Source: a bacterium (lineage in GTDB: Bacteria > Myxococcota_A > UBA9160 > UBA4427). From it: a stretch of 64,000 nucleotides of DNA. A program made the translations under genes and the position numbers. Below are positions 8,121 to 17,204 of the stretch, piece by piece. The stretch covers positions 1 through 64,000 of the forward strand of contig JANSYR010000007.1 in assembly GCA_024742285.1 (NCBI GenBank), in the 5' to 3' direction. The notes beneath the pieces were generated by a model. That model had not been told where the DNA came from. It saw nothing but the letters and a program-made list of their open reading frames with translations, and searched no databases. Numbering within the stretch: position 1 is the stretch's first letter; each line of letters starts with the position of its first letter.

Positions 8121-8214
8121 GGAACCCGCCCCGAGCCGCAAGCGCGTGCGCTGTGGACCCAGGCGCGGCGGGCGTCCCCGACGCGATCCCAGCCCACCAC
8201 AGGAGTTCCCGACC

Positions 8215-9432
8215 ATGGCCTTCTCCACGGACAATCCCGTCGCCCAGGACCTCGGCTACCTCCCCTTCGACTGCGACAACCACTACTACGAGGCCCTCGA
8301 CGCCTTCACCCGCCACGTGCCGAAGGAATGGCACGCGCGCTGCGTCCAGTGGGCGGAGATCGAGGGACGCAAGCACCACGTCGTGGGCGGCAAGCTCGCG
8401 CACGCGGTGAAGAACCCGACCTGGGATCCGATCGCCATGCCCGGCGCGATCTCCGACTTCCTGCGCGGCAACCCGGACGGCACGTCCATGATGAAGGCGC
8501 TCCGCGAGCGCGAGCCGCTGCCGGACTACTACATGAACCCCGACGCCCGCCTCGACAAGATGGACGAGCAGGGCATCGAGGCGATGTGGCTCTTCCCGAC
8601 GCTCGGCGTCCTCTACGAGGAGCTGATCAAGGAAGACACGGAGGCGGTCAAGGTCCTCTTTCACGGCTTCAACCGCTGGCTCCACGAGGACTGGGGCGTC
8701 GCCTACCAGAACCGGATCTTCGGTGCCCCCTACATCACGCTGACCGACGTCGACTTCGCCGTCAGCGAGCTCGAATGGGCGCTCAAGGAAGGCGCGCGCG
8801 TCGTCTGCATGCGCCCGGCCGCCGTGCACACCCGCGAGGGCACGTTCTCGCCGAGCCACCCGCGCCACGATCCCTTCTGGGCGCGCGTCTCCGAATCCGG
8901 CATCACCGTCGTGATCCACGCCGCGGACTCCGGCTACACGACCCACGGCTACGTGCAGGACGGGTTCACCGCAGACGCCGTGGGCGCCGCGATCTCACCC
9001 AACATCAAGCACTTCAACATCGAGCGCGCGGCATACGACTTCCTGATCACCTGCGCCTTCGAGAAGCTCTTCGAGCGCCATCCCGGCGTCCGGATCGCTT
9101 CGATCGAGAACGGCGCCGAGTTCCTCCCGGATCTCTACCGGAAGCTCAACCAGTCGGCGAACCGTCTCTCGATCGCCAACTACTATGGGGAGCACCCGGC
9201 GGAGAGCTTCCGCCAGCACGTCTGGATCAACCCCTTCTGGGAGGATGACGTGAACGAGGTCGCCCACCACATGGGCGCGAATCGCGTGATCTTCGGCTCC
9301 GACTGGCCGCACATCGAGGGCATGCCGACGCCCCTCGACTACGTCAAGGAGCTCGAGCAGTTCGACGACACCCAGACGCTCCAGATCCTCCGCGACAACA
9401 CGCGGGAGCTCAACGAACTCCGCCCCGCGTAG
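8215..9432 (+). CDS. Amidohydrolase family protein (ACMSD-like, Amidohydro_2)
   Basis: This 405-aa protein has TIM-barrel metal ligands at the expected points: FDCDNHYYE near the N terminus (DxNH instead of the usual DxH), VVIHAADSG in mid-barrel, and GSDWPHIEGMPTP near the end. The family includes decarboxylases and hydrolases of aromatic-ring degradation. Many close-looking proteins in catabolic clusters of marine bacteria are unassigned. The start at 8215 follows AGGAG at 8201, and longer upstream starts are non-coding. It is followed by an 11-bp hairpin and then a CoA-transferase, which fits a role in a CoA-dependent degradation pathway. Confidence 0.85.
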   Translation: MAFSTDNPVAQDLGYLPFDCDNHYYEALDAFTRHVPKEWHARCVQWAEIEGRKHHVVGGKLAHAVKNPTWDPIAMPGAISDFLRGNPDGTSMMKALREREPLPDYYMNPDARLDKMDEQGIEAMWLFPTLGVLYEELIKEDTEAVKVLFHGFNRWLHEDWGVAYQNRIFGAPYITLTDVDFAVSELEWALKEGARVVCMRPAAVHTREGTFSPSHPRHDPFWARVSESGITVVIHAADSGYTTHGYVQDGFTADAVGAAISPNIKHFNIERAAYDFLITCAFEKLFERHPGVRIASIENGAEFLPDLYRKLNQSANRLSIANYYGEHPAESFRQHVWINPFWEDDVNEVAHHMGANRVIFGSDWPHIEGMPTPLDYVKELEQFDDTQTLQILRDNTRELNELRPA

Positions 9433-9452
9433 GGCCTCGTCCCCGATCGAAG

Positions 9453-9494
9453 AACGCCCGCGCCGCCCGGTTGACCCGGAGCAGCGCGGGCGTT
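9453..9494 (+). terminator. Terminator after amidohydrolase
   Basis: AACGCCCGCGC (9453-9463) pairs perfectly with GCGCGGGCGTT (9484-9494), with a small CCGG hairpin in the loop and T residues after the second arm. It lies 20 bp after the stop. Confidence 0.7.
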
Positions 9495-9558
9495 TCCATT
9501 TGTGGACCCCGTCCGCCGCCGGGCGGCCCCGACCGACCTCGACCCGAAGGAACCTCCC

Positions 9559-12042
9559 ATGCCCTGTCGCGCCCTCGAAGGAATCCGTGTCCTCGACCTG
9601 ACCACGCCCCTCGGCGAAGCCACCGGCCGCATCCTCGCGGACCTCGGCGCCGAGGTGATCAAGGTCGAGCCGCCGGGGGGCTGCGAAGCGCGCTTCGCCC
9701 CGCCCTTCGCGACGCCGCCGAGCGCCAACGCCCCGCGCCCGGAGCGCGGGAGCGGAGATCCGGAGCAGTCGCTCTTCTGGCGAGCCTGGGGGCTCGGCAA
9801 ACGGAGCGTCGTCCTCGACCTCGACGACGCGGCCGACCGGAAGAAATTCCTCGCCCTCGCGCAGACGGCGGACATGCTGCTCGAGTCCTCGACGCCGGGA
9901 GACATGGCCGCGAAGGGGCTCGGCTACACCGACCTCGAAGCGCTGAATCCCGGGCTCATCTACGTCTCGGTCTCGCCCTTCGGTCAGGACGGCCCCTATG
10001 CGACGCAGCCGGCGACGGATCTCACGCTCTCGGCGGCGGGCGGTCTGCTGAACTCGACCGGCGACGGCGATCGCGTCCCGCTGCCGATCGGCTTCCCCGA
10101 GACGGCGCACCTCGGCGCGACCCAGGCCGCGGCGGACGCGCTGATGGCGCTCTACTCGCGCAACCGCTCCGGCGAGGGACAGCATCTCGATTCGTCGGTG
10201 CAGACGGCGGTGCTCTGGAGCCTGATGAACCAGACGAGCTTCAGCGCCGTCGACCAGGAGATGCCGAACTTCGGTGAGGACCGCGCCGGGCGGACCGGGA
10301 CGATGGCCGTCTTCGAAGGGCTCGACCTGCCCGTCATGGAGCCGTGCAAGGACGGCTTCGTCGTGATCGTCCTCGTCCTCGGGGCCCAGGGCGCCTTCGG
10401 CTTCGACGCCTGCATGAAGTGGATCGGCGAACAGGGCGGCCTCGACGACGACCTCCTGGAAGTCCAGTGGATGACCTGGATCCAGGACCTCCAGGAGGGG
10501 AAGCTCGAGCTCGCGACGGCGCTTCGCGGCGTCGAGCAGTTCAAGGCCTTCCTCAAGACGATGACGAAGGCGGAGATCCAGGAGCAGGCGGTCAAGGGCA
10601 AGTGGCTGATCGCGCCGGTGAACACGGCGCCGGATCTCCTCGCGGATCCACAGCTCCTCGACCGCGACTTCTGGATCGAGCTCGACGGCGACAAGGTCCC
10701 CGGCCCTTTCGCGCGTCTCGGCCAGACCCCGATCGAGTACGACCGTCCCGCGCCCACCCTCGGTCAGGACCAGGCCCTCGTCGACGACGTCGGCCGGAAG
10801 CCCCTCGGACCGACCGTCGCGAATCCGGCGCCGCGCACGCAGGCCTTCGAAGGGCTCAAGGTCGCGGACTTCTCGTGGATCGCGGCCGGACCGCTGATCG
10901 GAAAGGACCTCGCCAACCTCGGCGCGACGGTCCTTCGCGTCGAGACGGAGTCCCGCGTCGACACCCTGCGGTTCATCCCGCCGTGGCTCGGCGACCCGGG
11001 CACGACGACCGGCCACATGGCCGCGAACTTCAACCAGAGCAAGAAGGGCATCGCGATCGACTTCACGAAGCCCGAAGGCCTCGCCGTCGCCCACCGGATG
11101 GTCGAGTGGGCCGACGTGGTCGTCGAGAACTTCACGCCGGGTACCGCCGAGCGGATCGGCCTCGGCTACGACCAGCTCCGCGAGATCAAGCCCGACATCG
11201 TGATGCTCTACAGCTGCATGCGCGGCCAGACGGGCCCCGAGCGCAAGCACACGGGCTTCGGGATCCACGGGGCCGCCCTCGGCGGTTTCACCGGGATCAC
11301 CGGCTGGCCCGACCGGAAGCCGGTCTCGCCCTGGGGCGCGTACACCGACTTCATCTCGCCCCGCTATGCCCTCTCGGCCCTCGTCGCCGCCCTGCACCAT
11401 CGCGACCGGACCGGCGAGGGCCAGCTGATCGACGTGTCGCAGATCGAGGCCTCCATCCACCACCTGGCGCCGACGATCCTCGACTCGCAGCGGACCGGCC
11501 GCGTCGTCGCCCAGCCCGGTCTGGACTCCGAGTGGGGCTGCCCGCACGGCGTCTACCGGACGAGCGAGACCGAGCGGTTCGTGGCGATCGAGACGCGGAC
11601 GGCGGCCCAATGGCGCGCGCTCTGCGGCCTGATCCCGGAGCTCGCCGACCTCGGCGGGGACGAGCTCGACGGGATCGACGCCCGGCTGGCCCGCCGCGAC
11701 GAGATCGACGGGATCCTCGAACGCTGGGCCGCCTCCGAGAAATGCTTCGAGGTCGCGGACCGGCTGCGCGAGGCGGGCGTGCCGGCCTACGTGCCGCTCC
11801 GGGCCCGGGACTACCGGCACGATCCGCAGCTCGCTGCGCGCGACTTCTGGATCGATCTCGACCACGCGGGCTTCGGCCGCCAGAGCTTCGACGGCCCGGT
11901 GACGAAGTTTTCGAAGACGCCGTCGGCGCCCACCCACGCGGGCCCGCTGATCGGCGAGCACACGTTCGAGGTGATGAAGGAGATCCTCGGCTACGACGAC
12001 GAAGAGATCTCCGCGATCGCGGCGGCGGGCGCCCTCAGCTGA
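9559..12042 (+). CDS. Tandem-fused CaiB/BaiF (class III) CoA-transferase
   Basis: This 827-aa protein is twice the usual ~400 aa. The first copy (about 1-395) starts GIRVLDLTTPLGEATGRILADLGAEVIKVE. The second (about 418-827) starts LKVADFSWIAAGPLIGKDLANLGATVLRVE. Each has the conserved RTGEG/RSGEGQ region. Class III enzymes move CoA between acids through an aspartyl-CoA intermediate. By eye, the second copy keeps the likely catalytic Asp (D597 in YTDF), whereas the first has Ala at the aligned position (A183, in PETAH), so only the C-terminal half may be catalytic. The ATG at 9559 has AAGGA upstream. The VOC gene follows after 22 bp. Confidence 0.9.
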   Translation: MPCRALEGIRVLDLTTPLGEATGRILADLGAEVIKVEPPGGCEARFAPPFATPPSANAPRPERGSGDPEQSLFWRAWGLGKRSVVLDLDDAADRKKFLALAQTADMLLESSTPGDMAAKGLGYTDLEALNPGLIYVSVSPFGQDGPYATQPATDLTLSAAGGLLNSTGDGDRVPLPIGFPETAHLGATQAAADALMALYSRNRSGEGQHLDSSVQTAVLWSLMNQTSFSAVDQEMPNFGEDRAGRTGTMAVFEGLDLPVMEPCKDGFVVIVLVLGAQGAFGFDACMKWIGEQGGLDDDLLEVQWMTWIQDLQEGKLELATALRGVEQFKAFLKTMTKAEIQEQAVKGKWLIAPVNTAPDLLADPQLLDRDFWIELDGDKVPGPFARLGQTPIEYDRPAPTLGQDQALVDDVGRKPLGPTVANPAPRTQAFEGLKVADFSWIAAGPLIGKDLANLGATVLRVETESRVDTLRFIPPWLGDPGTTTGHMAANFNQSKKGIAIDFTKPEGLAVAHRMVEWADVVVENFTPGTAERIGLGYDQLREIKPDIVMLYSCMRGQTGPERKHTGFGIHGAALGGFTGITGWPDRKPVSPWGAYTDFISPRYALSALVAALHHRDRTGEGQLIDVSQIEASIHHLAPTILDSQRTGRVVAQPGLDSEWGCPHGVYRTSETERFVAIETRTAAQWRALCGLIPELADLGGDELDGIDARLARRDEIDGILERWAASEKCFEVADRLREAGVPAYVPLRARDYRHDPQLAARDFWIDLDHAGFGRQSFDGPVTKFSKTPSAPTHAGPLIGEHTFEVMKEILGYDDEEISAIAAAGALS

Positions 12043-12064
12043 GACGGGCCTGGAGGCGCTCCGG

Positions 12065-12460
12065 ATGTCGAATCCGTCGGTCTATCCCTTGATCTGGTCG
12101 AACGACGTCGCAGCGATCCTCGACTGGGCGGCGACGGCCCTCGGCCTCGAAGAGATCTGGCGCGACCCGTCGGACGGCGCCCCCGTCGAGCACGGCGAGC
12201 TCGAATGGCACGGGGGGCGCATCAGCGTCAACGTCCGGCCACCGCCCTGGGCCGAAGCGGGCCCGAGCGGAATCGCGCTCCATTTGACGACGCGGGCGCA
12301 GGTGGACCAGGTCCACGCGCGGGCCGTCGACGCTGGCGCGCAGATCATTCAGGGTCCGGAAGAGAGCTTCGTCGCCTACGGCTTCACGGCTCTCGACCCG
12401 GATGGAAACCAGTGGTGGATCCATTCGGAGACCGGAAACCTCGACGCGCTTCGGAACTAG
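12065..12460 (+). CDS. VOC (glyoxalase/bleomycin resistance-like) protein
   Basis: This 131-aa single-domain vicinal oxygen chelate protein begins with PLIWSNDVAAILDWAATALGLEE. The second beta-alpha-beta module has HARAVDAGAQIIQGPEES, and the typical end is FTALDPDGNQWWIHS. VOC proteins bind a divalent metal and include dioxygenases, epimerases and resistance proteins; which applies here is open. The start at 12065 is 22 bp after the CoA-transferase stop, and the serine-hydrolase lipoprotein follows 33 bp later, so the three are probably one operon. Confidence 0.8.
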   Translation: MSNPSVYPLIWSNDVAAILDWAATALGLEEIWRDPSDGAPVEHGELEWHGGRISVNVRPPPWAEAGPSGIALHLTTRAQVDQVHARAVDAGAQIIQGPEESFVAYGFTALDPDGNQWWIHSETGNLDALRN

Positions 12461-12493
12461 ACGACCCGTCGCCCCGTCAGGAGGCCAGATCTC

Positions 12494-13750
12494 ATGCGCG
12501 CATGCATCGCAGGCAGCTTTCTCGCGCTCTTCCTCGTCGGCTGCGGCAGCGACACCCCGCTGCCGGACCTGCCCCCCGCCCGGGCCGACCTCCCGGAGGC
12601 GGAGCCGCTCTCCTGGTTCGAAGACGCGGCGATCGAGGCGGCGATCCGCGGGCGCGTCGCGATGGGCGCGCGCTCGGGCTTCGTGGTCCTGGTCGCGCGC
12701 GACGGACGGGTCGTCCACGCGACGACGACGGGCGACCAGGACGTCGAGGCGGGGATCCCGATGTCCCTCGACACGCGCTTCCAGATCGCGTCGATGACGA
12801 AGCCGGTGATCGGGACGGCGGCGATGATCCTCGTGGACGAGGGGCGTCTCGGACTCGACGAGCCCGTCTCGAGCTACCTGCCCTCCTTCACGGATCTCCG
12901 GGTCGCGATCACCGACGAAGCCGGCACCGTGACGGGGACGAAGCCGATGGCTTCGCCGCTCCTCGTCCGACACGTGCTCGCCTTCGCGTCGGGTATGGGG
13001 CCCGGCTTCGCCCCGGGCCCGCTGCGCGACCGCTGGCTCGCCGAGGGGACCTATGCCGGGTCGGGGCCGCTCTCGACGCGGATCGAGCGGATCCCGCCGC
13101 TCCCCTTCTTCGAGGAGCCGGGGACGCGCTGGCGCTACGGCGCAGCGTACGACGTGCTTGCGCGCCTGATCGAGGTGGCGAGCGGCGAGCCCGTCGACCG
13201 CTTCCTCGAGCGCCGGATCTTCGCGCCCCTCGGCATGACCCGGACGACCTACCTGAAGGACGTGCCGGCCGACGCGCCGCTGGCGGTCATGTACCAGCTC
13301 GGCGAGGACGGCCTCGTCCGGGCGGTCCAGGAGAACCGCCCGGACGATTGGACGCCCGGTGGAACCGGGCTCGTATCGACCGCCGCCGACTACATGCGCT
13401 TCGCGCTGATGCTCTGGAACGAGGGCGAGTACGACGGCGTGCGGATCCTGGAGACGGCGACCGCCCGGCGCATGCGCGAGCCGGAGATCGGCGGCGTGCT
13501 CGCCGGCGAGATGGGGATCGAAGGGCTCTCCTTCGGCCTCGGCGTCTCGGTCATGACGGACGCCGAGGCCTCGCTCCTGCCCGGGCACGACGGCGACTTC
13601 TGGTGGAGCGGCGCCTACGGCACCCACCTCTGGATCAGTCCGGCCACCGGCACGGTCCTCGTCGTCATGCAGCAACAGCAGCGCGACCCCACCGGCGGCG
13701 ACGATCCGATCGTGCCCTTCCTCCTCCAGGCGATCGTCGTCGGCGGCTGA
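12494..13750 (+). CDS. Serine hydrolase lipoprotein (beta-lactamase class C/esterase family)
   Basis: This 418-aa protein has a lipoprotein signal with lipobox LVGC (Cys17). The catalytic SxxK motif is SMTK (S100 to K103), followed by a Y-x-x-x-Y-D segment in WRYGAAYDVLARLIEVASG, the usual second motif of esterase-like members. WSGAYGTHLWI marks the third. This is a periplasmic, membrane-anchored esterase or beta-lactamase-fold hydrolase; the Y-x-x-x-x-D form favours an esterase over a true AmpC. It probably shares a transcript with the VOC and CoA-transferase genes. The stop at 13750 is 17 bp from the convergent VWA gene. Confidence 0.85.
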   Translation: MRACIAGSFLALFLVGCGSDTPLPDLPPARADLPEAEPLSWFEDAAIEAAIRGRVAMGARSGFVVLVARDGRVVHATTTGDQDVEAGIPMSLDTRFQIASMTKPVIGTAAMILVDEGRLGLDEPVSSYLPSFTDLRVAITDEAGTVTGTKPMASPLLVRHVLAFASGMGPGFAPGPLRDRWLAEGTYAGSGPLSTRIERIPPLPFFEEPGTRWRYGAAYDVLARLIEVASGEPVDRFLERRIFAPLGMTRTTYLKDVPADAPLAVMYQLGEDGLVRAVQENRPDDWTPGGTGLVSTAADYMRFALMLWNEGEYDGVRILETATARRMREPEIGGVLAGEMGIEGLSFGLGVSVMTDAEASLLPGHDGDFWWSGAYGTHLWISPATGTVLVVMQQQQRDPTGGDDPIVPFLLQAIVVGG

Positions 13751-13767
13751 CGCGACCCGCCGCAGGC

Positions 13768-15123
13768 TCACCGCGACGCCGCGCCGAGGGCCTCGAGCGC
13801 CGCGTCCGCGTCCTCGACCCGCGTGATCCGACCGCGTCGCGCGACGGCCATGCAGCGATCGCGGAGGTGGGGGCAGCTGTTGTCTCCCACGTCCGTCACG
13901 CCGCCATCCGACACCCAGTAGCGCGGCTCCGGCTGGCGCGAGAGCCACTGGAGCGCCGGGAGATCGACGATGTTGCCGGAACCGACCGGGGCGAGGTCGG
14001 TCTCCTCGACCCGCCAACCGCGCTCGGCCACGATCCGCAGCTCGCCTTCCTCGCCCGAGCCCGAGTAGGTCGCGACCGTCGCTGCGCCCCCGGCCGCGTG
14101 CACGATCGCCTCGACCTGGTCGACGTCGAGCGACATGCTCCCGCTCACGTCGACCAGGAGGGTCCCGCCGGCGGCCCGCCCGCGGCGTGCGAAGATCGCC
14201 CGGTCGATCAACAGCCGGTCCGGCCGACGGATCTGCGCGCCCTCCGTGGCCGACCGGAGCGCGCCGAAGCGGGGCGGACCGAGCTTCCGCAGGCGCACGC
14301 GCAGCGGCGGCCGCGCGATCGTCATGACACCGGGCTCGACGCCGCCGTCTTCCGCGTCTTCGCCGAGCCCGAGGCGTCGCCCGATCATCCGCCGCGCCCG
14401 CTCCCCGAGCCCGAGGGCCCCGCCGACCTCGACGCCCTCGGCGACGTAGCAGCAGGTCATGCCCTTGACCTTCAGGTCGTCTTCGAGGAGCCCGTAGCGC
14501 CGAAGCGCCGCGGCGAGCTCCTCGGCCACGGCCTCCGCGGTCTCGAAGGGCGCAACCGGCCCGCCAGCGGCCGCGCAGTCCGCGTGGAGGCGCGCCTCGA
14601 CGCGCTCGAGCCACTCGAGCGCGAGCGCTCGCGCGCGAGGCGTGAGCGCCTCGATCTCGCCGCGCGTCACCGGCTCGGCGCTCGTCCCGATCGAAGCGAT
14701 CGCCCGGAGCAGGACCGCCGCCACCCGCCCGTTCTTGCCGTCGCGGGCGCTCAGGTGGGCGATGTGCGCGAGGGACGCTCGATCGGGCTCGACCCGGAGG
14801 CCGACCCGCGCGAGCCCCTGGTTGATGCGCGCGTCCTCGACCGCCTGGAGCAGGATGAGCGGATAGTCGACCTCCGGGAAGCGGTCCGGCGACCAGGCGA
14901 CGTGGGCGAGCTCGTGCATCGAGACCGGCTCGCCCCCCTCTTCGAGGGGGACGAAGAGCATGCGATCGACCTTGATCGTCGCCCCGTTGCTCGGGAGCCA
15001 GTCATGGCGACGGCTGTCGAGCACCTTCCAGCGACCGGCGGGGCGACCGGGTTCGACGAGCTCGGGATAGGGAGCGTGGGCGGAGTCGGGGGTTTCGAAG
15101 GAACGGCGTTCGGGAACACGCAT
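13768..15123 (-). CDS. Putative metallopeptidase-like domain plus VWA domain protein
   Basis: This 451-aa protein contains MHELAH, an HExxH zinc motif near residue 69, and in its C-terminal third the MIDAS motif DVSGSMS, with later GSGN and DGGVTD segments. This order resembles DUF2201/VWA-like proteins that partner with MoxR ATPases. The ATG at 15123 follows a perfect AGGAGG 7 bp upstream. The MoxR-type ATPase is directly upstream, with 129 bp between, including a strong hairpin. By family analogy the pair is a chaperone-like AAA+/VWA machine that inserts metals or remodels protein complexes; its client is unknown. Confidence 0.75.
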   Translation of the reverse strand: MRVPERRSFETPDSAHAPYPELVEPGRPAGRWKVLDSRRHDWLPSNGATIKVDRMLFVPLEEGGEPVSMHELAHVAWSPDRFPEVDYPLILLQAVEDARINQGLARVGLRVEPDRASLAHIAHLSARDGKNGRVAAVLLRAIASIGTSAEPVTRGEIEALTPRARALALEWLERVEARLHADCAAAGGPVAPFETAEAVAEELAAALRRYGLLEDDLKVKGMTCCYVAEGVEVGGALGLGERARRMIGRRLGLGEDAEDGGVEPGVMTIARPPLRVRLRKLGPPRFGALRSATEGAQIRRPDRLLIDRAIFARRGRAAGGTLLVDVSGSMSLDVDQVEAIVHAAGGAATVATYSGSGEEGELRIVAERGWRVEETDLAPVGSGNIVDLPALQWLSRQPEPRYWVSDGGVTDVGDNSCPHLRDRCMAVARRGRITRVEDADAALEALGAASR

Positions 15124-15198
15124 GGAAAGACCTCCTGGAACCGGGCGCCGCAGGGACGACCCGGCCCGGACCGGGCGCGGAAGGGGGAGAAGGCATCG

Positions 15199-15227
15199 GC
15201 GCAGGGGGCGCGCCCGGCCCCCTGCGC
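15199..15227 (-). terminator. Hairpin between MoxR and VWA genes
   Basis: GCGCAGGGGG (15199-15208) pairs with CCCCCTGCGC (15218-15227) around a 9-nt loop, 25 bp after the MoxR stop on the minus strand. No T run follows, so it could attenuate or stabilise the transcript rather than end it, lowering VWA expression relative to the ATPase. Confidence 0.5.
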
Positions 15228-15252
15228 GACGCTCGGCGGCGGCGCCGGTCGA

Positions 15253-16023
15253 CTACGCGGCCGCCAGACGCAGCGCCTTGTAGACCTGCTCACCGCGCTC
15301 GCGACCGAACACGACCTGACAGGCCTGCTCGGCGCCGAGCTCCGACTCGAAGTCCTGGACCGCCAGCCAGCCACGGATGCTGATCGCGCGTTCGGGCTCG
15401 AGGTCGTAGGTCCGGAGCGCGGCTTCCCGCAGCTCGGGCCGGAGGCGCGCGAGCGCGTCGGGGTGGGGCCCCTCGACCTTGAGCACGCTGCGGAAGCGAT
15501 CCTGGAGGGCCTCCGGGAGCTGATCGAGCGAGCAGTTGTCGGTCCCGACGACCTGGAAGCCCGGCGCGGGGACGACCGACTCCCCGCTCGGGAGCGTGAG
15601 CCGGGCCGTCTCGGGCGACTCGAGGACCGGGTGCAGGAACGCGAGCACGTCCGACGAGGCGTAGGAGACTTCGTTCAGGACGACGCGGCCGCCCTCGCGC
15701 ATGGCCGTGACCACCGGGCCGTCGCGCCACTCGAATCCCGACCCCTTCGGCATCCACCCTCCGCGGATTTCCGCGCTGGGCGTTTCAGGGGTCAAGGTGA
15801 TCGCCGCGACGGAGCGACCGGCCAGCCCCTCGCGGGTCGCCACGAACGACTTGCCGACGCCGGGCGGCCCCCAGAGATAGAGCGTCCGCGCGTGCGCGCT
15901 CGCGAGGACGCGATCGACGAGGGACCAGGGCGTGGTTTCGGGGGACAGGTCGAGCTTCTGCTGCTTCGCTCGGGACGTTTCGTGGCTCTTGTCTCGGGAC
16001 TTCTCTCGCATCTTCCTGGGCAT
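15253..16023 (-). CDS. MoxR-type AAA+ ATPase
   Basis: This 256-aa protein has Walker A GPPGVGKS, a Walker B-like segment RVVLNEVSYAS (Asn in place of the usual Asp before Glu), sensor-1 VVGTDN and an arginine-finger segment LQDRFRS. It is an AAA+ unfoldase or remodelling ATPase of the MoxR group, acting in the cytoplasm with the VWA protein encoded next. The start is uncertain: ATG 16023 has GGAG six bases upstream and is chosen here; ATG 16035 and TTG 16074 are in frame. The N-terminal ~25 residues are Lys/Arg-rich and precede the ATPase core. A short C-terminal region follows the core. Confidence 0.8.
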   Translation of the reverse strand: MPRKMREKSRDKSHETSRAKQQKLDLSPETTPWSLVDRVLASAHARTLYLWGPPGVGKSFVATREGLAGRSVAAITLTPETPSAEIRGGWMPKGSGFEWRDGPVVTAMREGGRVVLNEVSYASSDVLAFLHPVLESPETARLTLPSGESVVPAPGFQVVGTDNCSLDQLPEALQDRFRSVLKVEGPHPDALARLRPELREAALRTYDLEPERAISIRGWLAVQDFESELGAEQACQVVFGRERGEQVYKALRLAAA

Positions 16024-16171
16024 CCGGATCTCCATGACTCCGCCGGGTGCGTTCGCCCGGACGGAGCGGTTCAAGTGGGAATCCGAATCGTGCGGGAATC
16101 CTCGTGAACTCCGATCGCGGCCCAGGATTTTCGGCGCGCCCCCCGCGACGATCGCGATCGACGCCCCGCCC

Positions 16172-16966
16172 CTACTGCGGAAGCTCGCCCGCCGTCTGGA
16201 AGAGCGGCGTCGCCCGCCAGTCGAGGGTCCACTCGAAGGTCGTCGGGTGCGCCGGCAGCGGCGCCGGATCGAGCTCGACGGCGGTGAGCCCGCGATGGTG
16301 GAGGAGATGCGGGTAGCGGTGACGAACCAGATGGCACCAGGCGAGGGTCGCGGTCGCGTTCATGCCCCAGGCGCAGACGAGGCCCGGACCGTTCGGCCAG
16401 AGCTCGTCGAGTCGCAGCAGCGCCGCGAGGGTCCGCTGACCGAACGGGCTCCGGATCCGCGCGCCGTCCGCCCCGGGCTCCTTGAGGTGCTGGTAGCGGC
16501 AACCCTGCTGGAAGAACGTGATCTCGGCGCGGTTCCGCATCTCGTCGGGCAGGAAGGCGGCCGCAGCGTCGGACCACACGAGGTGGGCGCGGGAGAGCTT
16601 GCGGACGTAGCGCCCCCAGAAGTGGAAGATCCGGCGCTCCAGATCGGTGTTCCCCGGCTCCACGCACTTGTTGTCGCCGCTCATCCCGTCGGAGAGCGGA
16701 GGCCGGGTGGTGCAGACGATCACATCGTGGTCGCGGACGAAGGGGAGCGGGACGTGCCGCAGGTCGGCTTCCGGCAGCAGCTGGTAGCTCGTGCGCGGGG
16801 TCGCCGGGAAGTTCAGAATCGACGTGCCGAAACCGAAATTCTCCTGCTCGGCCAGGGCACAGGCGATCTCGTAGTTGGCATCACGGTCGCGGGTGGCGTG
16901 GAAGTGAACGCCGCGCGTGGAGTCGCGGCGGGGCATTGCGTAGAACAGCGGGTGGACGAGACGCAT
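16172..16966 (-). CDS. Hypothetical protein, Trp/His-rich
   Basis: This 264-aa protein has no signal peptide or membrane segment and belongs to no family I recognise. It is rich in Trp, His and Tyr, with pieces such as HFWGRYVRKLSRAHLVWSD, TFFQQGCRYQHL and CAWGMNATATLAWCHLVRHR. The start at 16966 gives MRLVHPLFYAMPRRD; an upstream extension to 17164 is in frame but looks non-coding, and no strong Shine-Dalgarno precedes either start. It lies upstream of the MoxR gene on the same strand, 148 bp away. Confidence 0.5.
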   Translation of the reverse strand: MRLVHPLFYAMPRRDSTRGVHFHATRDRDANYEIACALAEQENFGFGTSILNFPATPRTSYQLLPEADLRHVPLPFVRDHDVIVCTTRPPLSDGMSGDNKCVEPGNTDLERRIFHFWGRYVRKLSRAHLVWSDAAAAFLPDEMRNRAEITFFQQGCRYQHLKEPGADGARIRSPFGQRTLAALLRLDELWPNGPGLVCAWGMNATATLAWCHLVRHRYPHLLHHRGLTAVELDPAPLPAHPTTFEWTLDWRATPLFQTAGELPQ

Positions 16967-17204
16967 CGGGACGGCGGGACCTCTCCTCGGAAAGGGACGA
17001 CTTCGCGCGAACGCGTCGTCGTCGGATGGAGCCGAGGAGAAAAAGCACAGCTTTCGAGATGCACAAGTCCCGGCGCGCGAGACCGCATTGCAGCGGACTC
17101 TCGCGGCACGAATCCGCCGCGCACGAACCGAGGTGTGCAACGCGACTTCCCGAAGGACACGCACCCGAGCGGCGCACGTCGACGCGACGCGCGCGCGCCG
17201 ACCG

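Noticed and set aside
8995-11961. Long 988-aa open frame on the minus strand
   Set aside because: It is antisense to the amidohydrolase and the CoA-transferase, is rich in Arg/Gly/Ala/Asp with no domain, and arises from third-position GC in those genes.
12205-16107. Very long 1300-aa open frame on the plus strand
   Set aside because: It crosses the VOC and serine-hydrolase genes and lies antisense to the VWA and MoxR genes, with low-complexity Arg/Ala/Pro composition and no ribosome site.
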